Shown here: positions 27,592 through 36,531 of the stretch, one piece after another | Numbering within the stretch: the stretch's first letter is position 1 | Layout of the letters: each line of letters opens with the position of its first letter | The notes under the pieces: generated by a model | What the model was told of the DNA's origin: nothing | Database searches by the model: none | Seen by the model: the letters and a program-made list of their open reading frames with translations, nothing else | Source of the DNA: an uncultured Bacteroidales bacterium | GTDB lineage: Bacteria > Bacteroidota > Bacteroidia > Bacteroidales > Salinivirgaceae | Assembly: GCA_937981765.1 (NCBI GenBank) | Contig: CALJOM010000005.1 | Location: 62,001-126,000 of the forward strand | Reading direction: 5' to 3' | Length of the DNA: 64,000 bases | Made by a program: the position numbers and the translations under genes

Positions 27592-29001
27592 TTAACCCTG
27601 TGATTCTTTTAACGGTTTAACGATTAGTTGAGCCACATTCGATTGTTCCACAACAACAGCTGTTCCACGGTCGATAAATCCTTTCTTGGATAAGGCATCG
27701 TATTGTTGGTTTTCAATTTCCACTATCCCCGAAGGGCGAAGGTCGGTAACTGCAACACCTATTTTTCCAACTAGTGAAAATATTTTGCTATCAACGCTAA
27801 TGTAGCCTTCTTCTGCTTTTTCCTCTGTTTTCAGCGTTAATACACTAAGTTTCCCGGAGGTAAGCAGTTTTCCTCCTAGCCAGATGCTTGTAATCAAGGC
27901 CATTCCTGTGGCAGATAACACTATAAGAAAGGCTCGCGTAATGAGTGTCCATACCAATGCAGGATATTCCAATTCCATGCTATCTACCATGGCAAGAGCT
28001 AGGCTGATAACAATTAAAATAATACCGGTAATCCCGGTTACTCCAAACCCCGGTATTACAAAGATCTCAATTAGCAAAAAAATAACGCCGATGATAAAAA
28101 GAATAATTTCCCAATGTGTGGCAATGCCTTCCAGATATAACGGAGCAAAGTATAATATGGTGGCTATGACAGCTGTGGCTAATGGAAATCCGATTCCGGG
28201 TGTTTGGAGTTCGAAGTAGATTCCACCAACAATTAACATAATAAGAATTCCCTGTAAAATTGGATTTAGAAGGAAAAGAATGATTTTGTCCATGGGGGAG
28301 AGTTTTTGGTAAATAACTACCGCCGGTTTATCTAATTTGTTTTTAATGACATCTTCAATGCTTTTAGCGTCGCCATCGCAATATCCGTGATATATTGCTT
28401 CTTGAGTGGTAAAAGCCAAAACCTTTCCGGATAAAGAAACTCCTTCAATTTCAATATCGGGATCAACCATAGCTTCTGCAATTCTTGGATTGCGTTTCCA
28501 TACAATGGTTGTATCGTTTCCCGTAATAATGGTGTCTGCACCGTGCATTTCGGCTGTGCTGCGCATCAGGGCACGCATGTAACTCTGGTATTTGTCGGGC
28601 AAGGGTTCTCCATTCTGATTTACCACGGTAGCCGATCCAATGCTTCCTCCAGGTTTCATAAAAATTTTATCTGCAGCTATACTGATTAAAGCTCCGGCTG
28701 AGGCTGCGTTGTTGTCGATAAAAACCCAAACCGGAATCTCGCTGTTGATAATGGCGGTTCGAATGCTATCGGCGGCATTGAGAAATCCACCATAGGTGTT
28801 TAGGTGTAATAAAATAAGGTCGGCTTGATACAACCTTGATTCGCGCATGGCTTTTTGGGTTTTACGCCACGATGCTGGGGTAATGTCTTCCCTTAATTCA
28901 TACACATAGACTTTGATAGTGTCGGCCTCCTTGCTTCGGATTTTTGCGGGTGCCAGTAATAAAACTGACAGAAACAGGGATGTGATAAATAATCTTTTCA
29001 T
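27592..29001 (-). CDS. NfeD-type membrane-bound ClpP-class serine protease
   Basis: 469 residues from ATG at 29001, where a signal peptide begins; the frame extends to 29034 with a TTG that overlaps the mqnA stop. The N-terminal protease domain (about 25-200) has LHLNTYGGFLNAADSIR, VWVFIDNNAASAGALISIAAD (the serine in SAG) and MKPGGSIGSAT. Then come about four membrane segments (225-370), with FVIPGFGVTGITG, and a C-terminal OB-fold NfeD domain containing GKIGVAVTDLRPSG and VDSKIFSLVG-like segments. The family cleaves stomatin-like partners and is linked to membrane quality control. No stomatin gene is adjacent. Confidence 0.93.
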   Translation of the reverse strand: MKRLFITSLFLSVLLLAPAKIRSKEADTIKVYVYELREDITPASWRKTQKAMRESRLYQADLILLHLNTYGGFLNAADSIRTAIINSEIPVWVFIDNNAASAGALISIAADKIFMKPGGSIGSATVVNQNGEPLPDKYQSYMRALMRSTAEMHGADTIITGNDTTIVWKRNPRIAEAMVDPDIEIEGVSLSGKVLAFTTQEAIYHGYCDGDAKSIEDVIKNKLDKPAVVIYQKLSPMDKIILFLLNPILQGILIMLIVGGIYFELQTPGIGFPLATAVIATILYFAPLYLEGIATHWEIILFIIGVIFLLIEIFVIPGFGVTGITGIILIVISLALAMVDSMELEYPALVWTLITRAFLIVLSATGMALITSIWLGGKLLTSGKLSVLTLKTEEKAEEGYISVDSKIFSLVGKIGVAVTDLRPSGIVEIENQQYDALSKKGFIDRGTAVVVEQSNVAQLIVKPLKESQG

Positions 29002-29030
29002 AGTACATTCAGCAAAGTTTGAGTTTTGGG

Positions 29031-29804
29031 TCAAGGTTTTTCAATATTCGATTTTGCAAGCTTAAGGAAATGTTCTACCGCTTTGTGCCGTTCGGCCGTT
29101 AAATCGTATTTTATGTTGTGGGTAAGGTATTTATTGATTGTATCGAATGAATAACGGTAGGGGTGATTGAAGTATTTTATAGCCTCTTCAAGATGTTGAA
29201 CTCCAAATTGCAGTGCTTGGTTTAGAATGTTGACATAAGCCGGATTCAAGTCCCTGTGAGCAGCCCATACAGCAAAGGTAAAGGGCAATCCGGTGTATTG
29301 GTACCACGCTTCTCCTAAGTCGTAGGAATGTGGATAATTGTTTGCTGCATCAAAGCATCGGTCTCCGATTAGAAGGAGAGCGTCGGTGGATGAGAGTGTT
29401 TTTATTTGATTATCAGAAGTGAGCGAAGAAAATTCAACGTTCAGTTTCCAAAAGTTGATAATCAATACTTTGGTTAGTAGTACCGAGGTTGTGGATTGAT
29501 AATCGAGCACAATTCGTTTGACTTGTTCAATAGGCTTAAAGCTGAAAATTTTTACGGAATCAACCTGGCGGTCGGTTCCGATGCAGTAGTTTGTAACAAT
29601 TTGAAAATCGGAAGTTTGGAGTAACCCCCCAACTGGCAATAACCCCAGTGGAACCTCATGATGAATAATTTTACGGGTTCCGGCAGACGGATAGTCGAGC
29701 TGGGGAATAAAAATTTCGGTTGCCTCTTTATGATTCATCAGCCCGTATAAAAACGGCCAAGTGTTTATGTAAGAAACAACGGAAATTTTGACAGGTGTTA
29801 ACAT
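29031..29804 (-). CDS. mqnA: Chorismate dehydratase MqnA (futalosine menaquinone pathway)
   Basis: 257 residues of the periplasmic-binding-protein-like MqnA/MqnD fold. The N-terminus KISVVSYINTWPFLYGL, followed by LGLLPVGGLLQ, LDYQSTTSVLLTKVL, LLIGDRCFD and YQYTGLPFTFAVWAAH, matches MqnA better than MqnD. MqnA converts chorismate to 3-enolpyruvylbenzoate in menaquinone synthesis by the futalosine route. It precedes the NfeD-type gene with about 30 nt between its stop and that start. Confidence 0.88.
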   Translation of the reverse strand: MLTPVKISVVSYINTWPFLYGLMNHKEATEIFIPQLDYPSAGTRKIIHHEVPLGLLPVGGLLQTSDFQIVTNYCIGTDRQVDSVKIFSFKPIEQVKRIVLDYQSTTSVLLTKVLIINFWKLNVEFSSLTSDNQIKTLSSTDALLLIGDRCFDAANNYPHSYDLGEAWYQYTGLPFTFAVWAAHRDLNPAYVNILNQALQFGVQHLEEAIKYFNHPYRYSFDTINKYLTHNIKYDLTAERHKAVEHFLKLAKSNIEKP

Positions 29805-29821
29805 AGAAAACTATTGCGCTT

Positions 29822-29829
29822 CAAAGTTA
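29822..29829 (-). promoter_or_regulatory. -7 promoter element before mqnA
   Basis: The minus strand reads TAACTTTG, an exact TAnnTTTG match, 17 nt upstream of the mqnA start. No clear -33 element. Confidence 0.45.
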
Positions 29830-29931
29830 TTCAAAACAACCGAATTTTGATTTTGTTGGGTTATCAAATTTATTGGCAGACGAATACTTCGACTTTATTT
29901 TAATAGGTTTTTATGCTAAGCGGTTTATTTG

Positions 29932-29939
29932 TACTTTTG
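29932..29939 (+). promoter_or_regulatory. -7 promoter element before purB
   Basis: TACTTTTG matches TAnnTTTG exactly and ends 18 nt before the purB ATG at 29958. It falls inside the longer open frame from 29913, supporting the downstream start. Confidence 0.5.
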
Positions 29940-29957
29940 CAGGTAAAATTCAAGCTG

Positions 29958-31310
29958 ATGGAGAAACACAATCTTTTAGCCATATCGCCCGTGGATGGAC
30001 GGTATGGAATGAGTACCTGCGAACTTGGAGAGTTTCTTTCGGAATACGCCATTATCCGATATCGGATTTGGGTGGAAATTGAATATTTTTTTGCCTTATG
30101 TGAGCTACCTTTACCGCAATTGAAAGGCTTCCCTGTTGAACACTTCGATTCTTTACGTTCTCTTTATCAAAACTTTACACCAGAAGACGCACTGCGGGTT
30201 AAAGAAATTGAAAAAGAAACCAATCACGATGTAAAGGCGGTTGAATATTATATTAAGGAGCGGTTGAAAGATCTTCGGCTGGAACATTTTCTCGAATTTA
30301 TCCATTTTGGACTTACTTCTCAGGATATAAACAACACGGCATTCCCCGCAGCGTTTCGTGATGCATTATACGAAGTTTATATTCCTGTTTTGGAAGAAGT
30401 TATAGCCGATTTGGTTCTGAAAACCGTTGAGTGGGAAGATGTGCCCATGTTGGCTCGCACACATGGACAGCCGGCTTCTCCAACTCGATTGGGCAAAGAA
30501 ATAGCCGTTTTCACCGAGCGGCTGCAGATACAGCTGAACGCTCTGAAATCGCTTCCATTTTGTGGGAAATTTGGTGGCGCCACCGGAAATTTCAACGCTC
30601 ATGTGGTTGCATATCCCGATGTGGATTGGATCCGTTTTTCTAACGATTTTCTGGAACGAAAATTAAATCTTAAGCGATTGCAAACCACTACTCAGATCTC
30701 TCATTACGACGATATGTCGGCTATTTTCGACAACTTAGGTCGGATAAACAACATTCTGACTGACCTTTGCCGTGATTTTTGGCTGTACATTTCAATGGAT
30801 TATTTTAAACAGCGCATAAAGAAGGGAGAAGTTGGTTCGTCGGCCATGCCTCATAAGGTAAATCCAATAGATTTTGAAAATGCCGAAGGAAACCTAGGAA
30901 TAGCCAATGCAATGTTTATGCATCTTAGTCAAAAGTTACCGGTTAGTCGTCTGCAAAGAGATTTAACAGATTCTACTGTAATCCGTAACATTGGAGTTCC
31001 GTTGGCGCATAGTGTTATTGCGTTAAAAAGCATCAAAAGGGGGTTAGGCAAAGTGCTGCTAAATTTTGAAAAAATCAATCAAGACCTTGAAAACAATTGG
31101 AGCGTTGTGGCCGAAGGAATTCAGACAATTCTTCGGCGCGAAAACTATCCAAATCCCTACGAGACACTCAAAGCCTTGACACGTACGAATCAAAAAATCG
31201 ATCGGGAAACCATTCATCGGTTTATTCACTCGCTCAATGTGTCGGAAGAGGTTAAAAAGGAACTTTTGAGCCTTACACCACAAACCTATCTTGGTATTAA
31301 ACCCAGATAA
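29958..31310 (+). CDS. purB: Adenylosuccinate lyase
   Basis: 450 residues from ATG 29958 (MEKHNLLAISPVDGRYG, the usual PurB N-terminus). The catalytic histidine is in ARTHGQPASPTRLGKE. The flexible signature loop with the catalytic serine reads GSSAMPHKVNPIDFENAEGN. HFGLTSQDINNTA is also typical. It cleaves adenylosuccinate and SAICAR in purine synthesis. The length and motifs fit the E. coli-type PurB subgroup. It is followed after 43 nt by the ABC exporter gene. Confidence 0.97.
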   Translation: MEKHNLLAISPVDGRYGMSTCELGEFLSEYAIIRYRIWVEIEYFFALCELPLPQLKGFPVEHFDSLRSLYQNFTPEDALRVKEIEKETNHDVKAVEYYIKERLKDLRLEHFLEFIHFGLTSQDINNTAFPAAFRDALYEVYIPVLEEVIADLVLKTVEWEDVPMLARTHGQPASPTRLGKEIAVFTERLQIQLNALKSLPFCGKFGGATGNFNAHVVAYPDVDWIRFSNDFLERKLNLKRLQTTTQISHYDDMSAIFDNLGRINNILTDLCRDFWLYISMDYFKQRIKKGEVGSSAMPHKVNPIDFENAEGNLGIANAMFMHLSQKLPVSRLQRDLTDSTVIRNIGVPLAHSVIALKSIKRGLGKVLLNFEKINQDLENNWSVVAEGIQTILRRENYPNPYETLKALTRTNQKIDRETIHRFIHSLNVSEEVKKELLSLTPQTYLGIKPR

Positions 31311-31353
31311 ATTACCCACCTGGAACATACTCCGAACAAACGCAACTTGTTTT

Positions 31354-33177
31354 ATGAAAAAAATTAAAGCCCTACTCAAATACGTTTTCCCAAAGTACAC
31401 AAAATATGTAGTTCTGCATGTTTTATTTGTTGTATTAAGCATTCTTTTCAGCCTTTTTTCTCTGACCATGGCCATTCCATTTCTTGGGATACTATTCGAT
31501 AACCAGCCCATGATTACCGAACCGGCCCCCTGGACATTATCTACAAGTGCCCTTTTGCACAATTTTAATTATTACCTGAGCCAGGTAATCATGGAGCAGG
31601 GCAAGGTGCAGGCTCTTTGGCTGATTTCATTGTTTGTTGTATTCACCGCACTGCTAAAAAATCTATTTTTGTATCTTTCCCGATACTACATGATAACCAT
31701 TCGAACCGGAGTAATCGTTGATCTCAGGAATATGGTCTATTCCCATCTGCTTAGGCTGCACATGGGATTTTACTCCAACGAACGCAAAGGAGATATCATA
31801 TCGCGGATGACCAACGATGTTAATGAGGTTGAATTTTCAATAATGCAATCCATCGAGATTTTATTCAAAGAACCATTGACCATCATTGTTTATGTTTCTG
31901 CTTTAGTCTATCTAAGCCCTGAGTTATCGTTGTTCATGGTGGTTATGCTGCCGCTTACCGGATTAATCATTGGGCGAATTGGTAAAAGCCTTCGTAAAAA
32001 ATCGGTTGTGGCTCAAACCAAATTGGGCGAATTGATTAGTATAATAGAAGAAACACTTGCCGGAATGCGGATTATAAAAGTGTTTAACGCTCAGGAAAGA
32101 ATGAAAAGCCGGTTTTTTAATCACAATAAGGAATACAACCGAGTATTAATAAAAATCTGGCGTAGGCGCGACTTGGCAATGCCGTTAAGCGAATTTCTTG
32201 GAACCTTAGTGGTGGTTATCATAATGTGGTATGGTGGTAAAATGGTACTAAGTGGCTCAACAAACCTAACTTCACAAGATTTTATCGGTTATTTAATAGT
32301 ATTCTCTCAAATAATTAATCCTGCTAAGGCCTTTTCTAACGCATGGTATAATATTCAAAAAGGAAGGGCCTCAGCCGATCGTCTCGACGCAATCCTCAGA
32401 TCAAATCCGGCAATTAAGAACAGTGCCGATGCTATCCCCATTACAGAGTTTAAAGATCGTATTGAATATCGCAATGTTTGGTTTAAATATCATAACGAAC
32501 CGGTTCTTAAAGGAATCAATCTAACCATAGAAAAAGGGAAAATGATAGCTTTGGTAGGACAAAGCGGAAGCGGTAAATCTACTCTTGTCGATCTGTTGCC
32601 AAGACTTTACGATGTAACAGAAGGAGAAATTCTGATAGACGGTATCGACATTCGTAAAATATATACCCATAGCCTGCGTGGCTTAATGGGAATAGTAAAT
32701 CAGGAGCCAATATTATTTAACGATACCATTTTTAATAACATTGCTTTCGGGGTAGATAACGCAACCATGGAACAAGTTGTTGAGGCTGCCAAAATAGCCA
32801 ATGCCCATGAGTTTATTCTGGCAACTATCGACGGATACAACACCATTATTGGCGATAGAGGCAGCAAACTTAGTGGGGGCCAGCGACAGCGGATAAGTAT
32901 TGCCCGAGCTGTTTTATCGAACCCTCCCATTCTTATCCTAGACGAAGCAACCTCTTCGTTGGATACAGAATCCGAACGACTTGTTCAGGAAGCTATTACC
33001 CGTGTTATGCATTCCAGAACCTCGATTGTTATTGCACACCGCTTGTCAACCATTGTCCACGCCGATGTAATTTGTGTAATGAGCAATGGCCAGATAGTTG
33101 AAATGGGTAATCATTACGAGCTCATTGCTAAGAATGGCGTCTATAAACGACTTCATGATTTGCAGATTTTTGCCTGA
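31354..33177 (+). CDS. MsbA-like ABC exporter (fused permease and ATPase)
   Basis: 607 residues from ATG 31354. The N-terminal transmembrane domain has six helices (about 20-320), with RLHMGFYSNERKGDIISRMTNDVNEVE in the first coupling region. The ATPase domain (about 360-607) has Walker A GQSGSGKSTLVD, signature LSGGQRQRISIARA, Walker B ILILDEATSSLD and the switch histidine in IVIAHRLST. This half-transporter layout fits homodimeric lipid A or lipid-linked exporters such as MsbA. It precedes two glycosyltransferase genes, consistent with an export role for a glycolipid. Confidence 0.93.
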   Translation: MKKIKALLKYVFPKYTKYVVLHVLFVVLSILFSLFSLTMAIPFLGILFDNQPMITEPAPWTLSTSALLHNFNYYLSQVIMEQGKVQALWLISLFVVFTALLKNLFLYLSRYYMITIRTGVIVDLRNMVYSHLLRLHMGFYSNERKGDIISRMTNDVNEVEFSIMQSIEILFKEPLTIIVYVSALVYLSPELSLFMVVMLPLTGLIIGRIGKSLRKKSVVAQTKLGELISIIEETLAGMRIIKVFNAQERMKSRFFNHNKEYNRVLIKIWRRRDLAMPLSEFLGTLVVVIIMWYGGKMVLSGSTNLTSQDFIGYLIVFSQIINPAKAFSNAWYNIQKGRASADRLDAILRSNPAIKNSADAIPITEFKDRIEYRNVWFKYHNEPVLKGINLTIEKGKMIALVGQSGSGKSTLVDLLPRLYDVTEGEILIDGIDIRKIYTHSLRGLMGIVNQEPILFNDTIFNNIAFGVDNATMEQVVEAAKIANAHEFILATIDGYNTIIGDRGSKLSGGQRQRISIARAVLSNPPILILDEATSSLDTESERLVQEAITRVMHSRTSIVIAHRLSTIVHADVICVMSNGQIVEMGNHYELIAKNGVYKRLHDLQIFA

Positions 33178-33241
33178 TAGCGCAAACTAAAAGAAGTGTC
33201 TCCTTAATTCAATACAAATTATTCTAAAAATCAGACAACTT

Positions 33242-34123
33242 ATGAAAGTAACCGGATTTTCATTCATACGAAACGCAATTATCTACGACTACCCTATAGT
33301 GGAAGCAATACAATCCATCTTGCCCATTTGCGATGATTTTGTTGTTGCTGTAGGCAAAAGCGACGACAATACGCTAGAGCTGATTCAGAGCATTGATCCG
33401 GTTAAAATAAAAATTATACAAACCGTTTGGGATAATTCTCTGCGAGAAGGAGGCCGTGTTTTGGCCGACGAAACCAACAAAGCATTTGATAATGTTCCAA
33501 CCGATTCGGATTGGGCATTTTACATTCAGGGCGATGAAGTTATACATGAAAAATACCTTCCCAACATCCGAAAAGCTATGGAAGATAACCTTAACAATCG
33601 TTCCATAGAGGGACTACTTTTCAAATATCTACACTTCTACGGTTCTTATGATTACGTAGGCTCTTCCTATCGATGGTACCGGAATGAGATACGCGTTATC
33701 CGCAACGACAAGTCGATTCGCTCCTATCGCGATGCCCAAGGGTTTCGGAAGAATAATAAAAAACTTACCGTGGTTCCCATAGACGCGTATGTTTACCACT
33801 ATGGGTGGGTTAAAGAGCCAGCTGCCATGCAACGAAAACAGGAAACATTTCACAAACTTTGGCACGACGACCAGTGGATTGAGAAAAATATTTATAAAGC
33901 CCCTGAATTCGATTACCTGAAAAATATTGATCAACTGTCGCGCTTCACCGAAACTCATCCTAAAGTTCTTCAGGAACGTATAGCCCGTAAAAATTGGGAA
34001 TTCGAGTACGATATTTCGTTTAATCGAAGAACAGTTAAGCAACGCTTGAAAGAATTTGTTGAAAAAGTTTTTGGAATACAACTTGGTTACAAAAATTACA
34101 AAATTTACCGTTCTTGGTTTTAA
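33242..34123 (+). CDS. Family 2-type glycosyltransferase
   Basis: 293 residues, soluble. The N-terminus VTGFSFIRNAI and CDDFVVAVGKSDDNTLELI fit the GT-A nucleotide-sugar fold of family GT2, and WAFYIQGDEVIHE occupies the position of the DxD-containing metal site (here GDE). The C-terminal third is basic and may sit on the membrane. Donor and acceptor are unknown. It lies between the ABC exporter and a membrane glycosyltransferase, so it may help build a surface glycan or glycolipid. Confidence 0.85.
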   Translation: MKVTGFSFIRNAIIYDYPIVEAIQSILPICDDFVVAVGKSDDNTLELIQSIDPVKIKIIQTVWDNSLREGGRVLADETNKAFDNVPTDSDWAFYIQGDEVIHEKYLPNIRKAMEDNLNNRSIEGLLFKYLHFYGSYDYVGSSYRWYRNEIRVIRNDKSIRSYRDAQGFRKNNKKLTVVPIDAYVYHYGWVKEPAAMQRKQETFHKLWHDDQWIEKNIYKAPEFDYLKNIDQLSRFTETHPKVLQERIARKNWEFEYDISFNRRTVKQRLKEFVEKVFGIQLGYKNYKIYRSWF

Positions 34124-34150
34124 CAATAACTGATTGAAAACAGAACAATT

Positions 34151-35770
34151 ATGCAGCGAATAAAACAAGGTTTGTTTGAGTATTGGCAAAAGCATCCATT
34201 GAGATTAGCCTTAATCGTAGGGTTGGTTTTGCGATTAATAGCCGCAGTGTTCAGTGGAGGCTACGGTATGCACGACGATCATTTTCTGGTGATTGAAACA
34301 GCCCAGTCGTGGGTGGATGGCACCGATTACAACAACTGGCTTCCTCACAGCCAATTGAAGGATAACCCCGACAAGGAGCCTAAACCCGATGGCCACAGCC
34401 TCTTTTATCCCGGCCTCAACTATTTGTTCTTTTACACATTGAACACCTTGGGCATTACAGATTTTTCGCTTAAAATGATGCTTCTACGGTTGTTGCATGC
34501 CCTTTTTTCGCTGTTAGTTATTTATAGTGGATTTCGTATTACTCAAATTATAAGCAACATAGATACTGCACGGAGGATAGCCTTACTTTTGGCCACCTTT
34601 TGGTGGATACCTTTCTTTTCAGTACGAAATTTGGTAGAAGTAGTAGCTATTCCTTTTGCAATGTTGGGTATGCTCTGGCTTTTGGAGGCAGAGCAAGACA
34701 AGGGGTGGCGAAAATTATTCTGGGGTAGTTTTGTCCTGGGGATCACTTTCAACATACGATTTCAGACAATTTTTCTCGCCACCGGTATTGGGCTCTTCTA
34801 TTTGTATAAAACCCAATGGCGTAAATTGTTGATTTTTTCATCGGCATATTTATTTGCCATTTTGATTGTTCAAGGCGGAATAGATATGCTTATATGGAAA
34901 CGTCCTTTCGCAGAATTTGTTGAATACGTGATTTATAACATGGAACATAAGTACACCTATGGAAACAATCAATATTCCATGTACTTCCTGTTACTGTTAG
35001 GCTTTATGCTCCCTCCCATCAGTATTTTATGGTTTTTCGGTTGGTTGCGGAGTTTTAAAAACTCACTTTTATTGTGGTTGCCAACTATTTGTTTTTTCGC
35101 ATTTCACACAATTTTCCCCAATAAGCAAGAACGTTTTATTATCACCATTGCACCCATGGTTTTGGTGTTGGGCGTTGTTGGATGGATCGATTTTATGAGC
35201 AGTTCACAATTCTGGATAAAACAACAGAAACTCTATAAAGCTATGGTTCGAACCTTCTGGATAATAAACCTTATACTATTGATTCCTGTTACCCTTACGT
35301 TTTCAAAACGTTCCCGAGTGGTTTCGCTTGAATATCTGTCGCAATATAAAGAGTCCATTAATTCGGTTTTAATCGAAGATACCAATCGCAGTTCCGTTCC
35401 ATTTTTCCCATTAGCCTATCTTGAAAAATGGGTGCCAGTATATAACCTTCCCCGGAACGATTCGGGTAGCAACCCAACCGACATAGAAAAAAGAGCCACA
35501 TGGAATTTTCAGATTTTCTCTCCCGAATATTTCTCACTTACGCAAAAACCATTTCCCGACTATGTTCTTTTCTTGGGCAACCAAAACCTTGAACAGCGGG
35601 TAGAGGCCATGCAAAAATATTGTGAACTGGAATTCGAAACCGAAATTAAATCAGGGTTTGTCGACCGAATTATGGCTGCAATAAACCCCAAGAATGTAAA
35701 CGAATCGGTGTACATTTATCGTGTGGTTAAACCAAATCAAAAAACAATCCGTCCCAGATGCTGCCGGTAG
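34151..35770 (+). CDS. Multi-membrane GT-C type glycosyltransferase
   Basis: 539 residues with about ten to twelve membrane segments between residues 17 and 385 and a soluble C-terminal part. After the first helix comes GYGMHDDHFLVIETAQSWVDG; the paired aspartates in the first external loop are the usual catalytic feature of GT-C enzymes that use polyprenyl-phosphate sugars. RNLVEVVAIPFAMLGM and FPNKQERFIITIAPM are like mannosyltransferase relatives of the PMT/Alg9 group. The sugar is unknown. It overlaps a longer reading frame of the next gene, whose real start is after this stop. Confidence 0.82.
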   Translation: MQRIKQGLFEYWQKHPLRLALIVGLVLRLIAAVFSGGYGMHDDHFLVIETAQSWVDGTDYNNWLPHSQLKDNPDKEPKPDGHSLFYPGLNYLFFYTLNTLGITDFSLKMMLLRLLHALFSLLVIYSGFRITQIISNIDTARRIALLLATFWWIPFFSVRNLVEVVAIPFAMLGMLWLLEAEQDKGWRKLFWGSFVLGITFNIRFQTIFLATGIGLFYLYKTQWRKLLIFSSAYLFAILIVQGGIDMLIWKRPFAEFVEYVIYNMEHKYTYGNNQYSMYFLLLLGFMLPPISILWFFGWLRSFKNSLLLWLPTICFFAFHTIFPNKQERFIITIAPMVLVLGVVGWIDFMSSSQFWIKQQKLYKAMVRTFWIINLILLIPVTLTFSKRSRVVSLEYLSQYKESINSVLIEDTNRSSVPFFPLAYLEKWVPVYNLPRNDSGSNPTDIEKRATWNFQIFSPEYFSLTQKPFPDYVLFLGNQNLEQRVEAMQKYCELEFETEIKSGFVDRIMAAINPKNVNESVYIYRVVKPNQKTIRPRCCR

Positions 35771-35793
35771 AAAAGATCTTGGTAAGAAATGTC

Positions 35794-36519
35794 ATGAAGT
35801 CCTTATTTTATTTATTTGTGTTGCTGATTGTGGGAATGTCGTGTGAGCATATATTCCCCGGTGAAGGGAAGTTTCAGACACGAGAATTCAGCTATCCGGA
35901 GGTAAAAAAACTATCAGTCGACGATCTTTTTCAGGTAACAATTGTGCCCGATACCATCACGATGCTATTCATTAGTGGTGGAGAAAACCAGCTTAAAACC
36001 GTTACTGTTTTCTACGACTCTGTTGAGTGTAAACTTTCGCTGTCTAATTCGGTTCAAATGCGGATGCTTACAGGATATTCCCCCATAATAGTACACCTGC
36101 ATACACCTTCTTTGGAAGAACTTGCAGTAACATTGGCTGCCGGAATTCAGTTTGTCGACACCCTTTATGTTTCATCACAGTTTCGTTTTCGAGCAGTGGG
36201 GGATATTGCTAATGCTCATATAGTGATTAAAGCGCAGTCGATTCTTGTGGAAAACATCGACACCAACGGGAAAATCATTCTCGAAGGAGAAGCAACCCAT
36301 TTGGAAATTTTTAATCGCGGAATTTCTATTGTCGATGCTTCAAAACTTCCAGTCGAAACCATAATCTGCAGGCAATATTCCCTTGGCGACTGTCATATTT
36401 TGGCGAACAATTCTCTACAGTGGGAAATCTTTCGCAATGGAAATATTATTCAATATAAGAACATACCCAATGTAATGGGGAGGAGCTATAGCAAAGGCCG
36501 ATTGATAATTGTTGAATAA
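35794..36519 (+). CDS. GIN-domain (DUF2807-like) lipoprotein
   Basis: 241 residues from ATG 35794, which begins a lipoprotein signal peptide with VGMSC; the frame upstream to 35758 overlaps the glycosyltransferase gene. The mature protein starts with FSYPEVKKLSVDDLFQVTIV and continues as repeated short beta strands (LEELAVTLAAG, FRAVGDIANAHIVIKA, LEIFNRG), the pattern of the head GIN domain, a right-handed beta-helix-like fold common in Bacteroidota envelope proteins. Function unknown. Confidence 0.8.
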   Translation: MKSLFYLFVLLIVGMSCEHIFPGEGKFQTREFSYPEVKKLSVDDLFQVTIVPDTITMLFISGGENQLKTVTVFYDSVECKLSLSNSVQMRMLTGYSPIIVHLHTPSLEELAVTLAAGIQFVDTLYVSSQFRFRAVGDIANAHIVIKAQSILVENIDTNGKIILEGEATHLEIFNRGISIVDASKLPVETIICRQYSLGDCHILANNSLQWEIFRNGNIIQYKNIPNVMGRSYSKGRLIIVE

Positions 36520-36531
36520 CACAAATTTCCA

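Noticed and set aside
27589-27598. 10-bp palindrome GGGTTAACCC at the nfeD-type stop codon
   Set aside because: No T run follows and the stem has no loop, so it is not a terminator; a single short palindrome is expected by chance.
33629-34195. 188-codon minus-strand frame opposite the family 2 glycosyltransferase
   Set aside because: It is a shadow of the plus-strand gene, which has clear family motifs.
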